Positions 8,856-18,658 of a stretch of DNA of 64,000 bases are shown one piece after another (the first letter of the stretch is position 1; every line of letters starts with the position of its first letter). The DNA lies in NCBI RefSeq assembly GCF_000225345.1, contig NC_015977.1, forward strand, positions 2,215,501 through 2,279,500, in the 5' to 3' direction. The notes under the pieces were generated by a model. That model worked only from the letters and a program-made list of their open reading frames with translations. It made no database searches and was not told the origin of the DNA. This stretch comes from Roseburia hominis A2-183 (GTDB taxonomy: Bacteria; Bacillota; Clostridia; Lachnospirales; Lachnospiraceae). Made by a program: the position numbers and the translations under genes.

Positions 8856-9066
8856 AATGCCATCCTTTCTGATCGTTGCATGTTCGGGGTTAGTTATATC
8901 TAATCCTGTTTTTATTATAGCACTGCGATCTGAAATGAAAACGGGGTTGCTGATAAGTTTTCTCATTATATCCGGCTCTGCCGCATCTTTTTTCCATATT
9001 CTGCACATACTGTGCCTGTCGCAATACGGATTACCCGGTATATCAATAAAAATAGGAGAAATCAAC

Positions 9067-10740
9067 ATGGGAAATAATATGGAACTCGATTACGAAATGT
9101 TCTGCTACCAGTGTGAGCAGACTGCTAACCAGAAAGGCTGCACCAAGCTCGGTGTATGCGGAAAAACTCCCGAAGTCGCAAATCTGCAGGATCTTTTAAT
9201 CTTTCAGATCAAGGGCATCAGCTGCTATGCCAGGCCTCTGATCGAAAAAGGCACTCCTATGGATAAAAGTGTTGTCAGCTTCATCGAAAATGTGCTATTT
9301 ACCACACTTACGAACGTTAATTTTGACGTGGAAGTACATGTCGAACTTTTGCGCGAATCCCAGCGCATCAAAGAAGAACTCCGGGCTTACGCAGGCGCTC
9401 CCAGTCAGCCCACGCTTCACGCCACCTACGATCTTCCGCAGACCAAAACCGAGATGCTGCGCGACGCGCCCATCGCCGGTATCATGTATGACAAGTCGCT
9501 CGATCCGGACATCCGGTCCCTGCGTCAGACCGTTCTCTACGGACTCAAAGGCATCAGCGCCTACGGGCATCAGGCGAGAGAGCTCGGCTATTACAGCGAT
9601 GAGGCGGATGATTTCTATATTCTCGCCCTGGAAGCCCTCACGGACGACCGGCTGTCGGTCGAGGAACTGATCCGCCTTACCATGCGCACCGGTGAGATGG
9701 CAATCGAAGTCATGAAAAAACTGGACGAAGCCAACACGACCATCTATCAGAACCCAGCCCCGCAAAAAGTCAATGTCCACCTGAAAAAAGGTCCGTTTAT
9801 CATCGTCTCCGGGCACGATTTAAAAGACCTTGAAATGCTTTTAAAGCAGACGGAGGGAACCGGCATCCATATCTACACCCACGGAGAGATGCTTCCCTGT
9901 CACGGTTATCCGGGGCTGAACAAATATCCGCACCTCGCCGGGAATTTCGGCGGTGCCTGGCAGGATCAGCAGAAACAGTTCGACAATCTTCCCGGCTGTA
10001 TTCTCATGACCACCAACTGCCTGATGCGCCCGCGCGACTCCTACAAAGACCGCATCTACAGCACAAATGTGGTCGGCTGGGACGGTGTGAAGCACATTGG
10101 CAAAAACGAGAACGGCGAAAAGGATTTTAGCGCCATCATAGAGCAGGCACTGGAACTCGGCGGCTATCCCGAAGACCAGGACGTACAGGAAATCCTCGTC
10201 GGCTTCGGTCACCACGCCACACTGGGCTATGCTGATGCGATCGTGGATGCCGTAAAATCCGGAAAACTGCGCCATTTCTTCCTCATCGGCGGCTGCGACG
10301 GAGCGCGCCCCGGACGCAACTATTACACCGAATTCGCCGAGATGGTTCCACAGGACTGCCTCATTATGACCCTCGCCTGCGGCAAGTACCGCTTCAACAA
10401 GCTGGACTTCGGGGAGGTGGCGGGTCTTCCGAGGCTCCTCGACATCGGACAGTGCAACGATGTCTACTCTGCCATCCGCATTGCCACTGCTCTCGCCGAT
10501 GCATTTGGCACGGATGTCAACGGTCTTCCGCTCTCGCTGATTATTTCCTGGTATGAACAGAAAGCCGTCGCTGATCTTCTCGCTCTGTTAAGTCTCGGCA
10601 TCCATGACATTTATCTCGGTCCCACTCTGCCCGCCTTTTTGAGTCCGAATGTCCTGCAATACCTGACAGACACGTTCCACTTAAAATCCATCAGCAACGC
10701 CAGGGACGACATCCGCACCTGCCTCGGACAGGCAGTCTGA
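9067..10740 (+). CDS. hcp: Hybrid cluster protein (hydroxylamine reductase)
   Basis: The 557-residue enzyme carries a [4Fe-4S] and a hybrid Fe-S-O cluster. It reduces NO and hydroxylamine and serves in nitrosative stress. The N-terminal cysteines follow the Hcp pattern CYQCEQTANQKGCTKLGVC. Hybrid-cluster ligands are visible in PCHGYP, TTNCLMRP, IGGCDGARPGR and LACGKY. The ATG at 9067 follows AGGAG; an in-frame start at 8857 lacks a ribosome site and adds non-conserved sequence. It is the only plus-strand gene in this part of the window, and no partner reductase (hcr) is nearby. Confidence 0.96.
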   Translation: MGNNMELDYEMFCYQCEQTANQKGCTKLGVCGKTPEVANLQDLLIFQIKGISCYARPLIEKGTPMDKSVVSFIENVLFTTLTNVNFDVEVHVELLRESQRIKEELRAYAGAPSQPTLHATYDLPQTKTEMLRDAPIAGIMYDKSLDPDIRSLRQTVLYGLKGISAYGHQARELGYYSDEADDFYILALEALTDDRLSVEELIRLTMRTGEMAIEVMKKLDEANTTIYQNPAPQKVNVHLKKGPFIIVSGHDLKDLEMLLKQTEGTGIHIYTHGEMLPCHGYPGLNKYPHLAGNFGGAWQDQQKQFDNLPGCILMTTNCLMRPRDSYKDRIYSTNVVGWDGVKHIGKNENGEKDFSAIIEQALELGGYPEDQDVQEILVGFGHHATLGYADAIVDAVKSGKLRHFFLIGGCDGARPGRNYYTEFAEMVPQDCLIMTLACGKYRFNKLDFGEVAGLPRLLDIGQCNDVYSAIRIATALADAFGTDVNGLPLSLIISWYEQKAVADLLALLSLGIHDIYLGPTLPAFLSPNVLQYLTDTFHLKSISNARDDIRTCLGQAV

Positions 10741-10802
10741 TTTCCGCAGCTTTAACCGAATTGTTGAATTATATTCTGATTATATACTATATCCTTCTGT
10801 CA

Positions 10803-11804
10803 CTACAGCGTCTCTCCCTCCAGGTAGCGATGAGGTAAAATCCGCTGACTGTCTCCTGTCATCTGCTCCACTTCCGGTTCAGCGTCTATCATGGCAAAAA
10901 GCATCTCAACGGCACTTTTTGCCACCTCATCCACCACATTGGAGATCGTGGAAAGCTGCGGTGTCACATATGCCAGCGTATCGATATTGTCAAATCCGGT
11001 AATGCCGTAATCCACCGGCGCCTTTCTTTTTGCCCGCTTCTGATCCTTCATGATCTCAAGTGCATACTCATCTGCGGTACAGACAAACGCCGTCCGCTTT
11101 CCTTCTTTTAATATGGCATCCACTTTCTGCAGGTAATCCCAGGAGAGAATACACTCCGGCCGGAGCGCGGGATAGCGTTTCATCTCTTCCTCATACCCCA
11201 GCAGACGCTCCTTGTGAACATACAGATTCTGCCGGTTTTTTGTATCTAACGGCGGGCAGACAAACACGATGCGCTCATAGCCCTTCTCTGCCGCTCTCTG
11301 CACTGCCTCCCGCACTGCTGCCCGCTGGTCGATCCCAACAAACGGGATGCCGTCCGCAATCCGGTTATCCACAGAGACAATCGGGCGGTGCAGGGACTCC
11401 AGGAATGTCCGGTACGCCTCCCCCTCGTTGACCGAGGAGAGGATGATCCCGTCAACCCGGTAATCCGCAAGTCTTGTCAGCTGCTCGCGCTCCGTCCCGG
11501 CATCCCCGCCGTGCAGCGTAATGTTGACGCCGTAGCCGCGGGCATATGCCTCCGTGCTGATCGTCGAGAGCATCTGGGCAAAATAGCGGTTCTTCACGTC
11601 CAGCACGACGACACCGATGTTGTACGTCTGTCCCTTAGCCAGTCCGGTGGCAAGGAGATCCGGCCGGTAGCCGTGTTCCTTTGCCACCTGAAGGATCATC
11701 TCCTTTGTCTCCGGCTTAATCCGCCCGGTTCCATTTAATGCCCGGTGTATCGTTGTTCTGGAAACGCCGCACAACTGCGCCAGATCTTTTGTCGTGATCG
11801 CCAT
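10803..11804 (-). CDS. LacI-family transcriptional regulator of the arabinoside operon
   Basis: The 333-residue protein has an N-terminal LacI helix-turn-helix (DLAQLCGVSRTTIHRALNG), a hinge helix near residues 50-58, and a periplasmic-binding-protein-like ligand domain with an NRIADGIPFVGIDQ segment. It lies 43 bp after the GH51 gene in the same direction, so it is probably the last gene of the operon it controls. The paired GTACACG-type sites at 16,719-16,775 are its likely operators. The effector is probably arabinose or an arabino-oligosaccharide, by context. Confidence 0.92.
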   Translation of the reverse strand: MAITTKDLAQLCGVSRTTIHRALNGTGRIKPETKEMILQVAKEHGYRPDLLATGLAKGQTYNIGVVVLDVKNRYFAQMLSTISTEAYARGYGVNITLHGGDAGTEREQLTRLADYRVDGIILSSVNEGEAYRTFLESLHRPIVSVDNRIADGIPFVGIDQRAAVREAVQRAAEKGYERIVFVCPPLDTKNRQNLYVHKERLLGYEEEMKRYPALRPECILSWDYLQKVDAILKEGKRTAFVCTADEYALEIMKDQKRAKRKAPVDYGITGFDNIDTLAYVTPQLSTISNVVDEVAKSAVEMLFAMIDAEPEVEQMTGDSQRILPHRYLEGETL

Positions 11805-11847
11805 ATTTTCCTGCTCCCCGTTTTCTTTCTTTTCAAAAAACTTTCTT

Positions 11848-13356
11848 CTATTTTAATCGAATCTGAACCATTTGAAAAGAGAGAGGTACAAGTTCCACTG
11901 AAATTTCGTTTCCGCTGCAGGAGACGTTTTCCAGTTCCACAGGTGTTACACAGTCATGTTCCTTTTGATTTGTCGCTTTCTTATCCTCGTGAAACAGTGC
12001 AATACTTTTTAAAACCGCCTCCGGCTCCATGCCCTGTAAAGAAACGGTCGCCTCGGCACTCTCCTCCATACGGTTTACAAAGAAAACCGTCACTTCATGC
12101 TTTTGCCCGTCATAGACGAGCACATGATCCACACAGGGTACCGTCTCAAACGTGCTGCACGCGTAGGTGTCTCCCGTATACCGTGTATCTAACGTCACGC
12201 CGTGCGCATACTTCGCCATCAGGGCAAACGGATAATACACCGGCTGCACCCACACACCGCCGTCCTTCTCTGTCATAATGCAGGAGCTGATATTCGTAAG
12301 AAGCGACTGGCAGGCGATCTTCACACGATCCGCCCGTTTTATGAAATTCATCAGCATACTTGCAAACAGAAGCGCATCCTCCATGGTATAGATCTGCTCG
12401 CTGATCGCAGGTGCCGTCTGCCACGGTGCATCCTCCACCGATTTCTGCACCTGCACGTCGCTCATCGACCAGACGCCCCACTCATCAAAACAGATGTTGA
12501 TCTTATGTGACATTTTCTTTTTTACCCTCACATAGTCGCAGATGTTTAAGACCGTCTCGATATAGCGCTCCATATCCAGCGACTGTGCCAGAAACTCTGA
12601 CGTGCCCTTCTCCTGTCCCCCGTAATACTGGTGCAGGGAAATGTAATCGAGGCAGGGATAACAATGTTCCAGTACGGTCTGTTCCCAGTCACCGAACGTC
12701 GGATTCGTGGACATCGAACTTCCGCACGCCACCAGCTCGATGGATGGATCTAAGATTTTCATCGCCTTTCCGGTCTCATAGGCAATCCTGCCGTATTCCT
12801 CCGCCGTCTTGTGCCCGATCTGCCAGTCTCCGTCCATCTCATTGCCCAGACACCAGGTCCGGATGCCGTACGGCTTTTCATGTCCATTTGCCGCCCGGAG
12901 ATCACTGTAGTATGTGCCGGTCTCCATATTACAATATTCCAGCACCGCAAGCGCTTCCTCGATTCCCTTGGTCCCAAGATTCACTGCATAGATCGGTGCA
13001 ACCTCTGCCGCATCCGCCCACTTCATAAATTCATCCAGACCGACCTCGTTTGTCTCAATACTTTTCCACGCCAGATCCCGCTTCCTCGGGCGTTTCTCCA
13101 CAGGTCCGATCCCGTCCCGCCAGTCATAGTTGGAGACAAAATTGCCCCCAGGATAGCGCACCGCCGTGACCCCCATCTGCCTTACCTTCTGCAGCACATC
13201 GCCCCGGAATCCGTTTTCATCTGCAGTCTTATGCGATGGCTCGTAGATGCCGGTGTACACCACTCTTCCCATGTGCTCCACGAAGGAGCCGTAGATACGG
13301 TCGTCAATCCTGCCTTTTGTAAATGCCGTATCAGCTTTAATTGTCACATGTCTCAT
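11848..13356 (-). CDS. abfA: GH51 alpha-L-arabinofuranosidase
   Basis: At 502 residues it matches intracellular GH51 enzymes that remove terminal arabinofuranose from arabinan and arabinoxylan oligosaccharides. The acid/base Glu is in WCLGNEMDG near residue 171 and the nucleophile Glu in CFDEWGVW near 294; RYPGGNFVSNYDWRDG is a family hallmark. No signal peptide is present, so it acts on imported oligosaccharides. It follows the transporter genes by 18 bp in one operon. Confidence 0.94.
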   Translation of the reverse strand: MRHVTIKADTAFTKGRIDDRIYGSFVEHMGRVVYTGIYEPSHKTADENGFRGDVLQKVRQMGVTAVRYPGGNFVSNYDWRDGIGPVEKRPRKRDLAWKSIETNEVGLDEFMKWADAAEVAPIYAVNLGTKGIEEALAVLEYCNMETGTYYSDLRAANGHEKPYGIRTWCLGNEMDGDWQIGHKTAEEYGRIAYETGKAMKILDPSIELVACGSSMSTNPTFGDWEQTVLEHCYPCLDYISLHQYYGGQEKGTSEFLAQSLDMERYIETVLNICDYVRVKKKMSHKINICFDEWGVWSMSDVQVQKSVEDAPWQTAPAISEQIYTMEDALLFASMLMNFIKRADRVKIACQSLLTNISSCIMTEKDGGVWVQPVYYPFALMAKYAHGVTLDTRYTGDTYACSTFETVPCVDHVLVYDGQKHEVTVFFVNRMEESAEATVSLQGMEPEAVLKSIALFHEDKKATNQKEHDCVTPVELENVSCSGNEISVELVPLSFQMVQIRLK

Positions 13357-13374
13357 CTTCTCTCTCCTCTGCCT

Positions 13375-14199
13375 CTATTCTTTCATTCCCGATGTTGCGA
13401 TTCCTTCCATGAAAAACTTCTGTCCGAACAAAAACAGCAGTAACAGCGGCAGAATCGCAATCACCGTAGCAGCAAGTGTCGGACCATATTTGATCGAATT
13501 ACTTCCAACCAGAATTGCAAGTCCTGCTGACAGCGTCCGCATTTCCACCGAACTTGTCAGCATCATCGGATAAAGCAGATCGTTCCAGTTATTCATGAAA
13601 TGATAGATTCCCAGTGTCACAAGTGCCGGCTTTGCAAGCGGCAGAATGATTTTCAGATATATTTTCCACTCTCCCATACCATCAATTTTCGCAGCCTCAT
13701 CCAGCGATTTTGGTATGCCCGAGAAGAAGGAGGTCAGCATGAAAATACCGTAGGCACTCGCTGCGCGTGGTAGAATCAGTCCTAAGAACGTATTTAAAAT
13801 TCCAAGCTTATATTCTTCCATATAGAGTGGAATCATCACCACCTGAAACGGAATCATCATCGTGAGCAGGATGATTCCAAAGAGCAGTTTTCTTCCTGTA
13901 AATTTCATTCGGGCAAATGCATATGCTGCCATAGAATCAAAAAACAGACTGATGATGGTGACACCCCCTGCAAACACAACCGTGTTAAGCAGCATTCTGG
14001 CAATCGGGAGCACTTTCCACACATAGGCAAACTGTGTTGTGACCCACTCTGTCGGGAAAAAGATTGGCGGCCACTTGATGACGTCCGCATCCGACTTGAA
14101 GGCGGATACGCCGAGCCAGAACAGTGGAAGCAGCACCAGCGCTGCAAACAACAGAAGTACCAATGTTCCGATCACCCGCTGCGCACTTATTTTTCTCAT
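13375..14199 (-). CDS. Sugar ABC transporter permease (MalG type)
   Basis: The 274-residue protein has about six membrane segments and the cytoplasmic EAA loop (SLDEAAKIDGMGEWKIYLKIILPLAKPAL). This is the inner-membrane half of a CUT1 carbohydrate importer. It overlaps the upstream permease by 4 bases. The ATPase subunit is not encoded here; such operons usually share a MsmX-type ATPase encoded elsewhere. Confidence 0.93.
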   Translation of the reverse strand: MRKISAQRVIGTLVLLLFAALVLLPLFWLGVSAFKSDADVIKWPPIFFPTEWVTTQFAYVWKVLPIARMLLNTVVFAGGVTIISLFFDSMAAYAFARMKFTGRKLLFGIILLTMMIPFQVVMIPLYMEEYKLGILNTFLGLILPRAASAYGIFMLTSFFSGIPKSLDEAAKIDGMGEWKIYLKIILPLAKPALVTLGIYHFMNNWNDLLYPMMLTSSVEMRTLSAGLAILVGSNSIKYGPTLAATVIAILPLLLLFLFGQKFFMEGIATSGMKE

Positions 14200-15098
14200 G
14201 TCTCGTCACCTCCCTGGGGGAAAGCATATTTTCTTAAGATCACGGTTATAATCGCAATCATGCAGAACAAATAAACGGCGATTGCTGACGCATATCCGAG
14301 ATCATACGGCGCTGTCTGAAATCCCCGGTTGTAGATATAACCCACGAGCGTCTCGGTCGCGTACTGCGGGCCGCCTCCCGTCATGACGTAGATCTGATCG
14401 AATACCTGCAGCGCCATAATTAACGTCGTCACCACGCAAAAACCGATCGTATCCCGTATACCGGGTATTGTGACATAGAAAAATTTCTGCAGCCCGGTCG
14501 CGCCGTCAATCTCCGCCGCCTCATATAACGACTCAGAGACGCCGAGCGCCGCCGCCGAAAGGATGGTAAGCGTATATCCGAACCCTTTCCACACCGTAAC
14601 AAAAATCACCGTAGGCATCGCCCATGTCGTACTTGAGAGCATGTTTGGCATCGTGATACCGATTTTTCCAAGCAGATATGGCAGCATTCCGTAGTGCGTA
14701 TTGAGCAGCATCGACCACATGATGCTGACTGCCGTCATAGAACACACATAGGGCAGGTAAAATACGGTTCTCAAAAGCTTGTGCAGTTTTGTATTGCGCA
14801 GCATAAACATGAGCAGCAGCAACGCCACGATCATCTGGAGGGGTACCTCAAGCAGTGCGAAATAAAATGTATGAAACGTAGCATTTGCCACACGCTCATC
14901 CTGAAACATTTTGATGTAGTTGGCGATTCCGGCGAACGAGATATTTTTCATATAAATATCAATATTCATCAGACTGATCCCGATCGCTCCCGCCAGCGGT
15001 ATAAATACAAATACGGTAAGTATGAGCAGGGAAGGCGCGATAAACGCATACGCCTTCACCTGATGCTCCATACGGTGTTGTCTCTTTTTTACTTTCAT
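14196..15098 (-). CDS. Sugar ABC transporter permease (MalF/UgpA type)
   Basis: This 300-residue CUT1 permease has six predicted membrane segments and an EAA loop (ESLYEAAEIDGATGLQKFFYVTIPGI). I prefer the ATG at 15098 (MKVKKRQ), 9 nt after AAAGG; an ATG nine bases upstream abuts the SD. It pairs with the next permease and the lipoprotein at 15152, probably for arabino-oligosaccharides given the adjacent GH51 gene. Confidence 0.92.
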   Translation of the reverse strand: MKVKKRQHRMEHQVKAYAFIAPSLLILTVFVFIPLAGAIGISLMNIDIYMKNISFAGIANYIKMFQDERVANATFHTFYFALLEVPLQMIVALLLLMFMLRNTKLHKLLRTVFYLPYVCSMTAVSIMWSMLLNTHYGMLPYLLGKIGITMPNMLSSTTWAMPTVIFVTVWKGFGYTLTILSAAALGVSESLYEAAEIDGATGLQKFFYVTIPGIRDTIGFCVVTTLIMALQVFDQIYVMTGGGPQYATETLVGYIYNRGFQTAPYDLGYASAIAVYLFCMIAIITVILRKYAFPQGGDET

Positions 15099-15151
15099 AA
15101 TTTCCATCCTTTACAGCTTGCAGCTATTTTTGCGTCAGTGACCGTCAGACA

Positions 15152-16483
15152 TCAGTCGGAGATCACCGCGTCCAGCGCGTCCGAAGCCTCCTGTACACTC
15201 TGCGTCACGTCTGCCCCGGATAAAATTTTCTCCATCATCGGTTTCATGACATCATTGTCAATCATGCTTCCGCATTCCAGTCCCAGATGCCAGTCACGTC
15301 CGATCTCGGATGCCTTGGATACTGCACTTAAGATCTCGTTGTTCTGAATGTCCGCATCCTCAAGAACAGAGTAAGACCATACCGGGAAGCCGTTCCGGTT
15401 CGACCACTCTTTTAACACATCATCAGACAGCCAGTATGCCATAAATTTATACACTGCCTCTTTGGTCTGTTCGTCGGCCCCTTTCGTCAGCATGTAAGAG
15501 CATCCGCCCTCCGGGGAGTACGCGCCGTCGCTTCCGCCCGGGATCGCCGTGATTCCATAATTCAAACCAAGCTGTGTCAACCCGTTGATGTTCCATGGAC
15601 CGCTGGTATACATTGCAAGCTGGCCGGACTGGAACATCGTGTCCGCATCCGCTGCGGTGAGTCCCTCCGGGGATACCCCATCCTCCGTCGCAAGCTTCTG
15701 AATCCACTCCAGGGTTGCAATATTTTCTTCGGAATTTAAAAGGTTCTGTGTTGCATCCTCATTGATGACATCTCCGCCGTTCGCCCACAGGTACTCGCAG
15801 TAATAACCGTAATCGGTCGGAAGTCCCAGTCCATACTGATTCTTAGACGGATCGGTGCAGGCGATCGCCGCCTCGCGCAATTCATCGAGCGTGGTCGGCG
15901 GGTTCTCCGGATCAAGACCTGCCTCCGTGAAAAGATCCTTGTTGTAATACAGATACTGCACATTGTACTGCATTGGTACGCCGTAGAGCGCATCGTCTAT
16001 GTAGGATTTTGCAAGTACATTTTCATAGAAATTACTCTTGTCAATGCCCATCGTATCCCAGAAATCGCTGATATCCTCGATCAGTCCATTCTCCTCATAC
16101 TGATGAAGATACTCAATGCCCACCAGCACAAACGACGGTCCTGTACCGGTCGATACTGCCGTTGCAAATTTTGTCTGCAAGGTATCATTGTCCATAATAT
16201 CAATCTGCACCGTAATATTGTCCGTATTGGTTTCATTGTAGTTGTCGATGATTTCACGCAGCACATCTCCGTCTGATCCGGTAAATGGTGCCCACACAGT
16301 CAATGTGATTCCTTCTCCCGCAGCACTTCCGCTGTCTTTTTCTGTCTTTGCTGCCTCTGTTGCCGTGCCTGCACTCCCCTGTGCATCCGCTGTCTGGCTG
16401 TCTGCTGCTGTGCTGCCGCACCCTGCAAACATGGTCGCTGCCATTGTCATTGCCAGTAATCCCGCCATTGCTCTTTTTTTCAT
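15152..16483 (-). CDS. Extracellular sugar-binding lipoprotein of the ABC importer
   Basis: The 443-residue precursor begins MKKRAMAGLLAM and carries the lipobox FAGC, a Ser/Ala/Gly-rich linker, then an SBP family 1 domain (LTVWAPFTGSDGD, VPMQYNVQYLYYNKDLF, GQLAMYTSGPWNI). It captures sugar outside and delivers it to the two permeases downstream. The ATG at 16483 has GGAGG 6 nt upstream; the longer frame to 16609 covers promoter-proximal DNA. It is the first gene of the arabinoside operon. Confidence 0.94.
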   Translation of the reverse strand: MKKRAMAGLLAMTMAATMFAGCGSTAADSQTADAQGSAGTATEAAKTEKDSGSAAGEGITLTVWAPFTGSDGDVLREIIDNYNETNTDNITVQIDIMDNDTLQTKFATAVSTGTGPSFVLVGIEYLHQYEENGLIEDISDFWDTMGIDKSNFYENVLAKSYIDDALYGVPMQYNVQYLYYNKDLFTEAGLDPENPPTTLDELREAAIACTDPSKNQYGLGLPTDYGYYCEYLWANGGDVINEDATQNLLNSEENIATLEWIQKLATEDGVSPEGLTAADADTMFQSGQLAMYTSGPWNINGLTQLGLNYGITAIPGGSDGAYSPEGGCSYMLTKGADEQTKEAVYKFMAYWLSDDVLKEWSNRNGFPVWSYSVLEDADIQNNEILSAVSKASEIGRDWHLGLECGSMIDNDVMKPMMEKILSGADVTQSVQEASDALDAVISD

Positions 16484-16718
16484 GTTATCCTCCATTCTGC
16501 AGACACTTTGTGTCGAGGCAACCACAGATGCAACCTCTGATTTGCACGGGCAATGAATCTGCACCCGTAACGTGTCTTCCATCTCGTTTGCTCTGCGATA
16601 AGGGCTCATTTTGTGGTGTCTGCCGCATCAAACAGCCCTGTGCAAAATGCAGTATCGTCCGCATTTTTGCACTACTTCCTCCCCATACATTGTTTTGTTG
16701 TGATTTTTTCTGTTTTGC

Positions 16719-16798
16719 GTACACGTGTACATTTTTGTGTAAAAATATCGTCCGCGCATTTGCGGACTCGTGTACTCAACACACTATTTATTATACCA
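16719..16798 (-). promoter_or_regulatory. Arabinoside operon promoter with two LacI-type operators
   Basis: On the minus strand an extended -10 (TGGTATAAT, 16798-16790) lacks a good -35. Downstream are a perfect 12-bp palindrome GTACACGTGTAC (16719-16730) and a 10/12 match (16764-16775), with centres 45 bp apart. Their position after the promoter suits repression by the operon's own LacI protein. The leader from 16,718 to 16,484 also holds a GTCCGC...GCGGAC hairpin (16,747-16,766) but no gene. Confidence 0.55.
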
Positions 16799-16857
16799 AC
16801 AGCATATGATTAGCGCCTATTAGGAAAACACACTGTCAAAGGGGTTTGTAGCGGGGG

Positions 16858-18540
16858 TTAGCCCGCTACTGCGGTATCTTCCGTAGTGTTGATTTCAATG
16901 TACTCGGCAATCTTGCGGAGCTCGTCAGCGAATTTGAATTTCACGCTGATATTGCCGTTTTCATAGACCTTGATATAGTCCACAAGTTCAACCAAGATTT
17001 CACGGTTGAGGGCTTCAATGTTCTGATACTTCATAAAGGCTACCAGTGCAGGATGCTCGTTGTCCACACCGTTTGCCAGTTCTGCGCGTTCAGCGTTCAG
17101 CCGGGTAAGCACCGCGGAAATATCAGAAGTCTGCCGTTCATAGTCAGCCTTCATATCCCGGTATTCCTGCTGGGTGATTTCACCGTCTTTCCAGTCCTGA
17201 TAAAGAGATTGCTTGTAGCGTGTTATCTTTGTCAGTTCCCGCTCTTTTGCAGCTATCAGATCGTCCAGTCGGTAGGACTGGCTTTTTTTGATTGGAGCGG
17301 AATTGATCTGCGTGACGATTTCCGAGTAGGAAACAGCCAAATGTACCTGATGCTGTACAGCGAACAAAACAGCAGCCTCCAGCCGTTCATGCTTGATTGA
17401 GTGCATGGTGCAGGCTGTCCGGGAACGGTTCTTGTAGGTTGAGCAAGAATAATATACATTGTTGTTCTTGCCAACGCATCGGGTAATGGCCCGCCCGCAA
17501 TCGGCACATTTCAGAAAGCCGCTGAATAAATGTACCTCACGGCCTTTCGGGGAAGTACGGGTATCACGCTGTAAGAGAGCCTGTACCTTGTCGAAAGTTT
17601 CATAGTCGATAATGGCCTCATGCGTTCCAGCCACTTCCACCCATTCCTCGCGTGGAACAGCTTCAATCTGGTGTACCTTGTAGCTTTTCACCCGGCTTCG
17701 GCCTTGGGCTAAATCCCCGGTGTAGGTCGGATTGGTAAGAATGGAGTGGATCATGCGGACTCCCCACATAGGATCGTCATACCCTCTTGTCGAAACAGGC
17801 AAGCCCTTTTGTACCTTGTAAGCCGAGGGGCTCGGTACGCCGTGTTCGTTCAGGTACAGCGCGATAGCACGTTTTGATGACCCTTGAATAAGCATTGTGA
17901 AAATGAGTTTGACATTTTCAGCAGCATCGGGATCAACAATCAGCCTGTGCTTGTCCTTTGGGTGCTTTACATAGCCGTAAGGAGCAAATGCTCCGATATA
18001 CTGGCCGTTGCGCCGTTTGTAATCAAATACCTGCCGGATCTTTTTGGAAGTCTGATAGCAGTAATTATCGTTCATCACGTTTGTAATGGGAACGATGATA
18101 TTTGAAACGCTGTCGGGGTTCTTGTAGCTGTCCACATTCTCAGCAAGGCTGATAAAGCGAACACCCATTTGAACAAACAGGTTATCGATCAAACTTCCGG
18201 CATCGCTATAATTTCGTGCGAAGCGGGACAGGTCTTTTACTATAACGCAGTTGATTTTACCACTCATGACATCCGCCAAGAGCCGTTGAAAATCTTCACG
18301 GTTGGCGTCCGTTCCAGTATGACCATCATCCACATATTCCGTGATGCTTTCAAACTCGTCAATGTTTCGTCGGTAAAAATCGTTCAGTAGGTCACGCTGG
18401 TTCTTTACGCTGTTGCTATCGTCTTTTCCTTTTTTCAAATCTTCCTTTGAAAGCCGGATATAGATGCCCAGCCGCCAGCGGCGGATTGTGTAAGAGGGAG
18501 AGAAACTCTGCTGATACCCTCTGTTTTTTGCTCGTGCCAT
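16858..18540 (-). CDS. Large serine recombinase of the outer ICE
   Basis: This 560-residue site-specific recombinase should excise and integrate the ICE. The catalytic serine lies in IYIRLSKEDL near residue 31 of the resolvase domain, and DLSRFARNY is the conserved Arg motif. A recombinase domain and a zinc ribbon (CADCG...C...C, near residues 350-390) follow, with a coiled coil near 430-490. The stop codon lies inside a GTAGCGGG/CCCGCTAC hairpin. The start follows AAGGAGG. It is quite different from the two satellite recombinases. Confidence 0.95.
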   Translation of the reverse strand: MARAKNRGYQQSFSPSYTIRRWRLGIYIRLSKEDLKKGKDDSNSVKNQRDLLNDFYRRNIDEFESITEYVDDGHTGTDANREDFQRLLADVMSGKINCVIVKDLSRFARNYSDAGSLIDNLFVQMGVRFISLAENVDSYKNPDSVSNIIVPITNVMNDNYCYQTSKKIRQVFDYKRRNGQYIGAFAPYGYVKHPKDKHRLIVDPDAAENVKLIFTMLIQGSSKRAIALYLNEHGVPSPSAYKVQKGLPVSTRGYDDPMWGVRMIHSILTNPTYTGDLAQGRSRVKSYKVHQIEAVPREEWVEVAGTHEAIIDYETFDKVQALLQRDTRTSPKGREVHLFSGFLKCADCGRAITRCVGKNNNVYYSCSTYKNRSRTACTMHSIKHERLEAAVLFAVQHQVHLAVSYSEIVTQINSAPIKKSQSYRLDDLIAAKERELTKITRYKQSLYQDWKDGEITQQEYRDMKADYERQTSDISAVLTRLNAERAELANGVDNEHPALVAFMKYQNIEALNREILVELVDYIKVYENGNISVKFKFADELRKIAEYIEINTTEDTAVAG

Positions 18541-18611
18541 TGTTCCTCCTTCCCTATCACATTACACTTATATTATAACTCTGTCCGGGGAGGACAACAA
18601 GGATGCCTCCG

Positions 18612-18634
18612 CTTCGGGACACTTTGTCTCGAAG
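18612..18634. repeat. ICE palindrome copy 1
   Basis: CTTCGGGACA, CTT, TGTCTCGAAG. It sits about 70 bp upstream of the recombinase start, in the gap after the DUF6870-like gene. Confidence 0.85.
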
Positions 18635-18658
18635 AAGCAAAACGAGCTGTAACCGAAG

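Noticed and set aside
8857..9066. In-frame extension of hcp to an earlier ATG
   Set aside because: No ribosome site, non-conserved sequence, and AGGAG stands at the right spacing before 9067.
16500..16520. GACACTTTGTGTCGAGG upstream of the sugar-binding protein, similar to the ICE palindrome
   Set aside because: It lacks the GGGACA arm and lies in chromosomal DNA, so I treat it as chance similarity and do not count it.
16825..16842. Perfect TTGACA on the minus strand near the ICE left end
   Set aside because: No -10 hexamer at 16-18 bp; the nearest TATAAT is more than 30 bp away.
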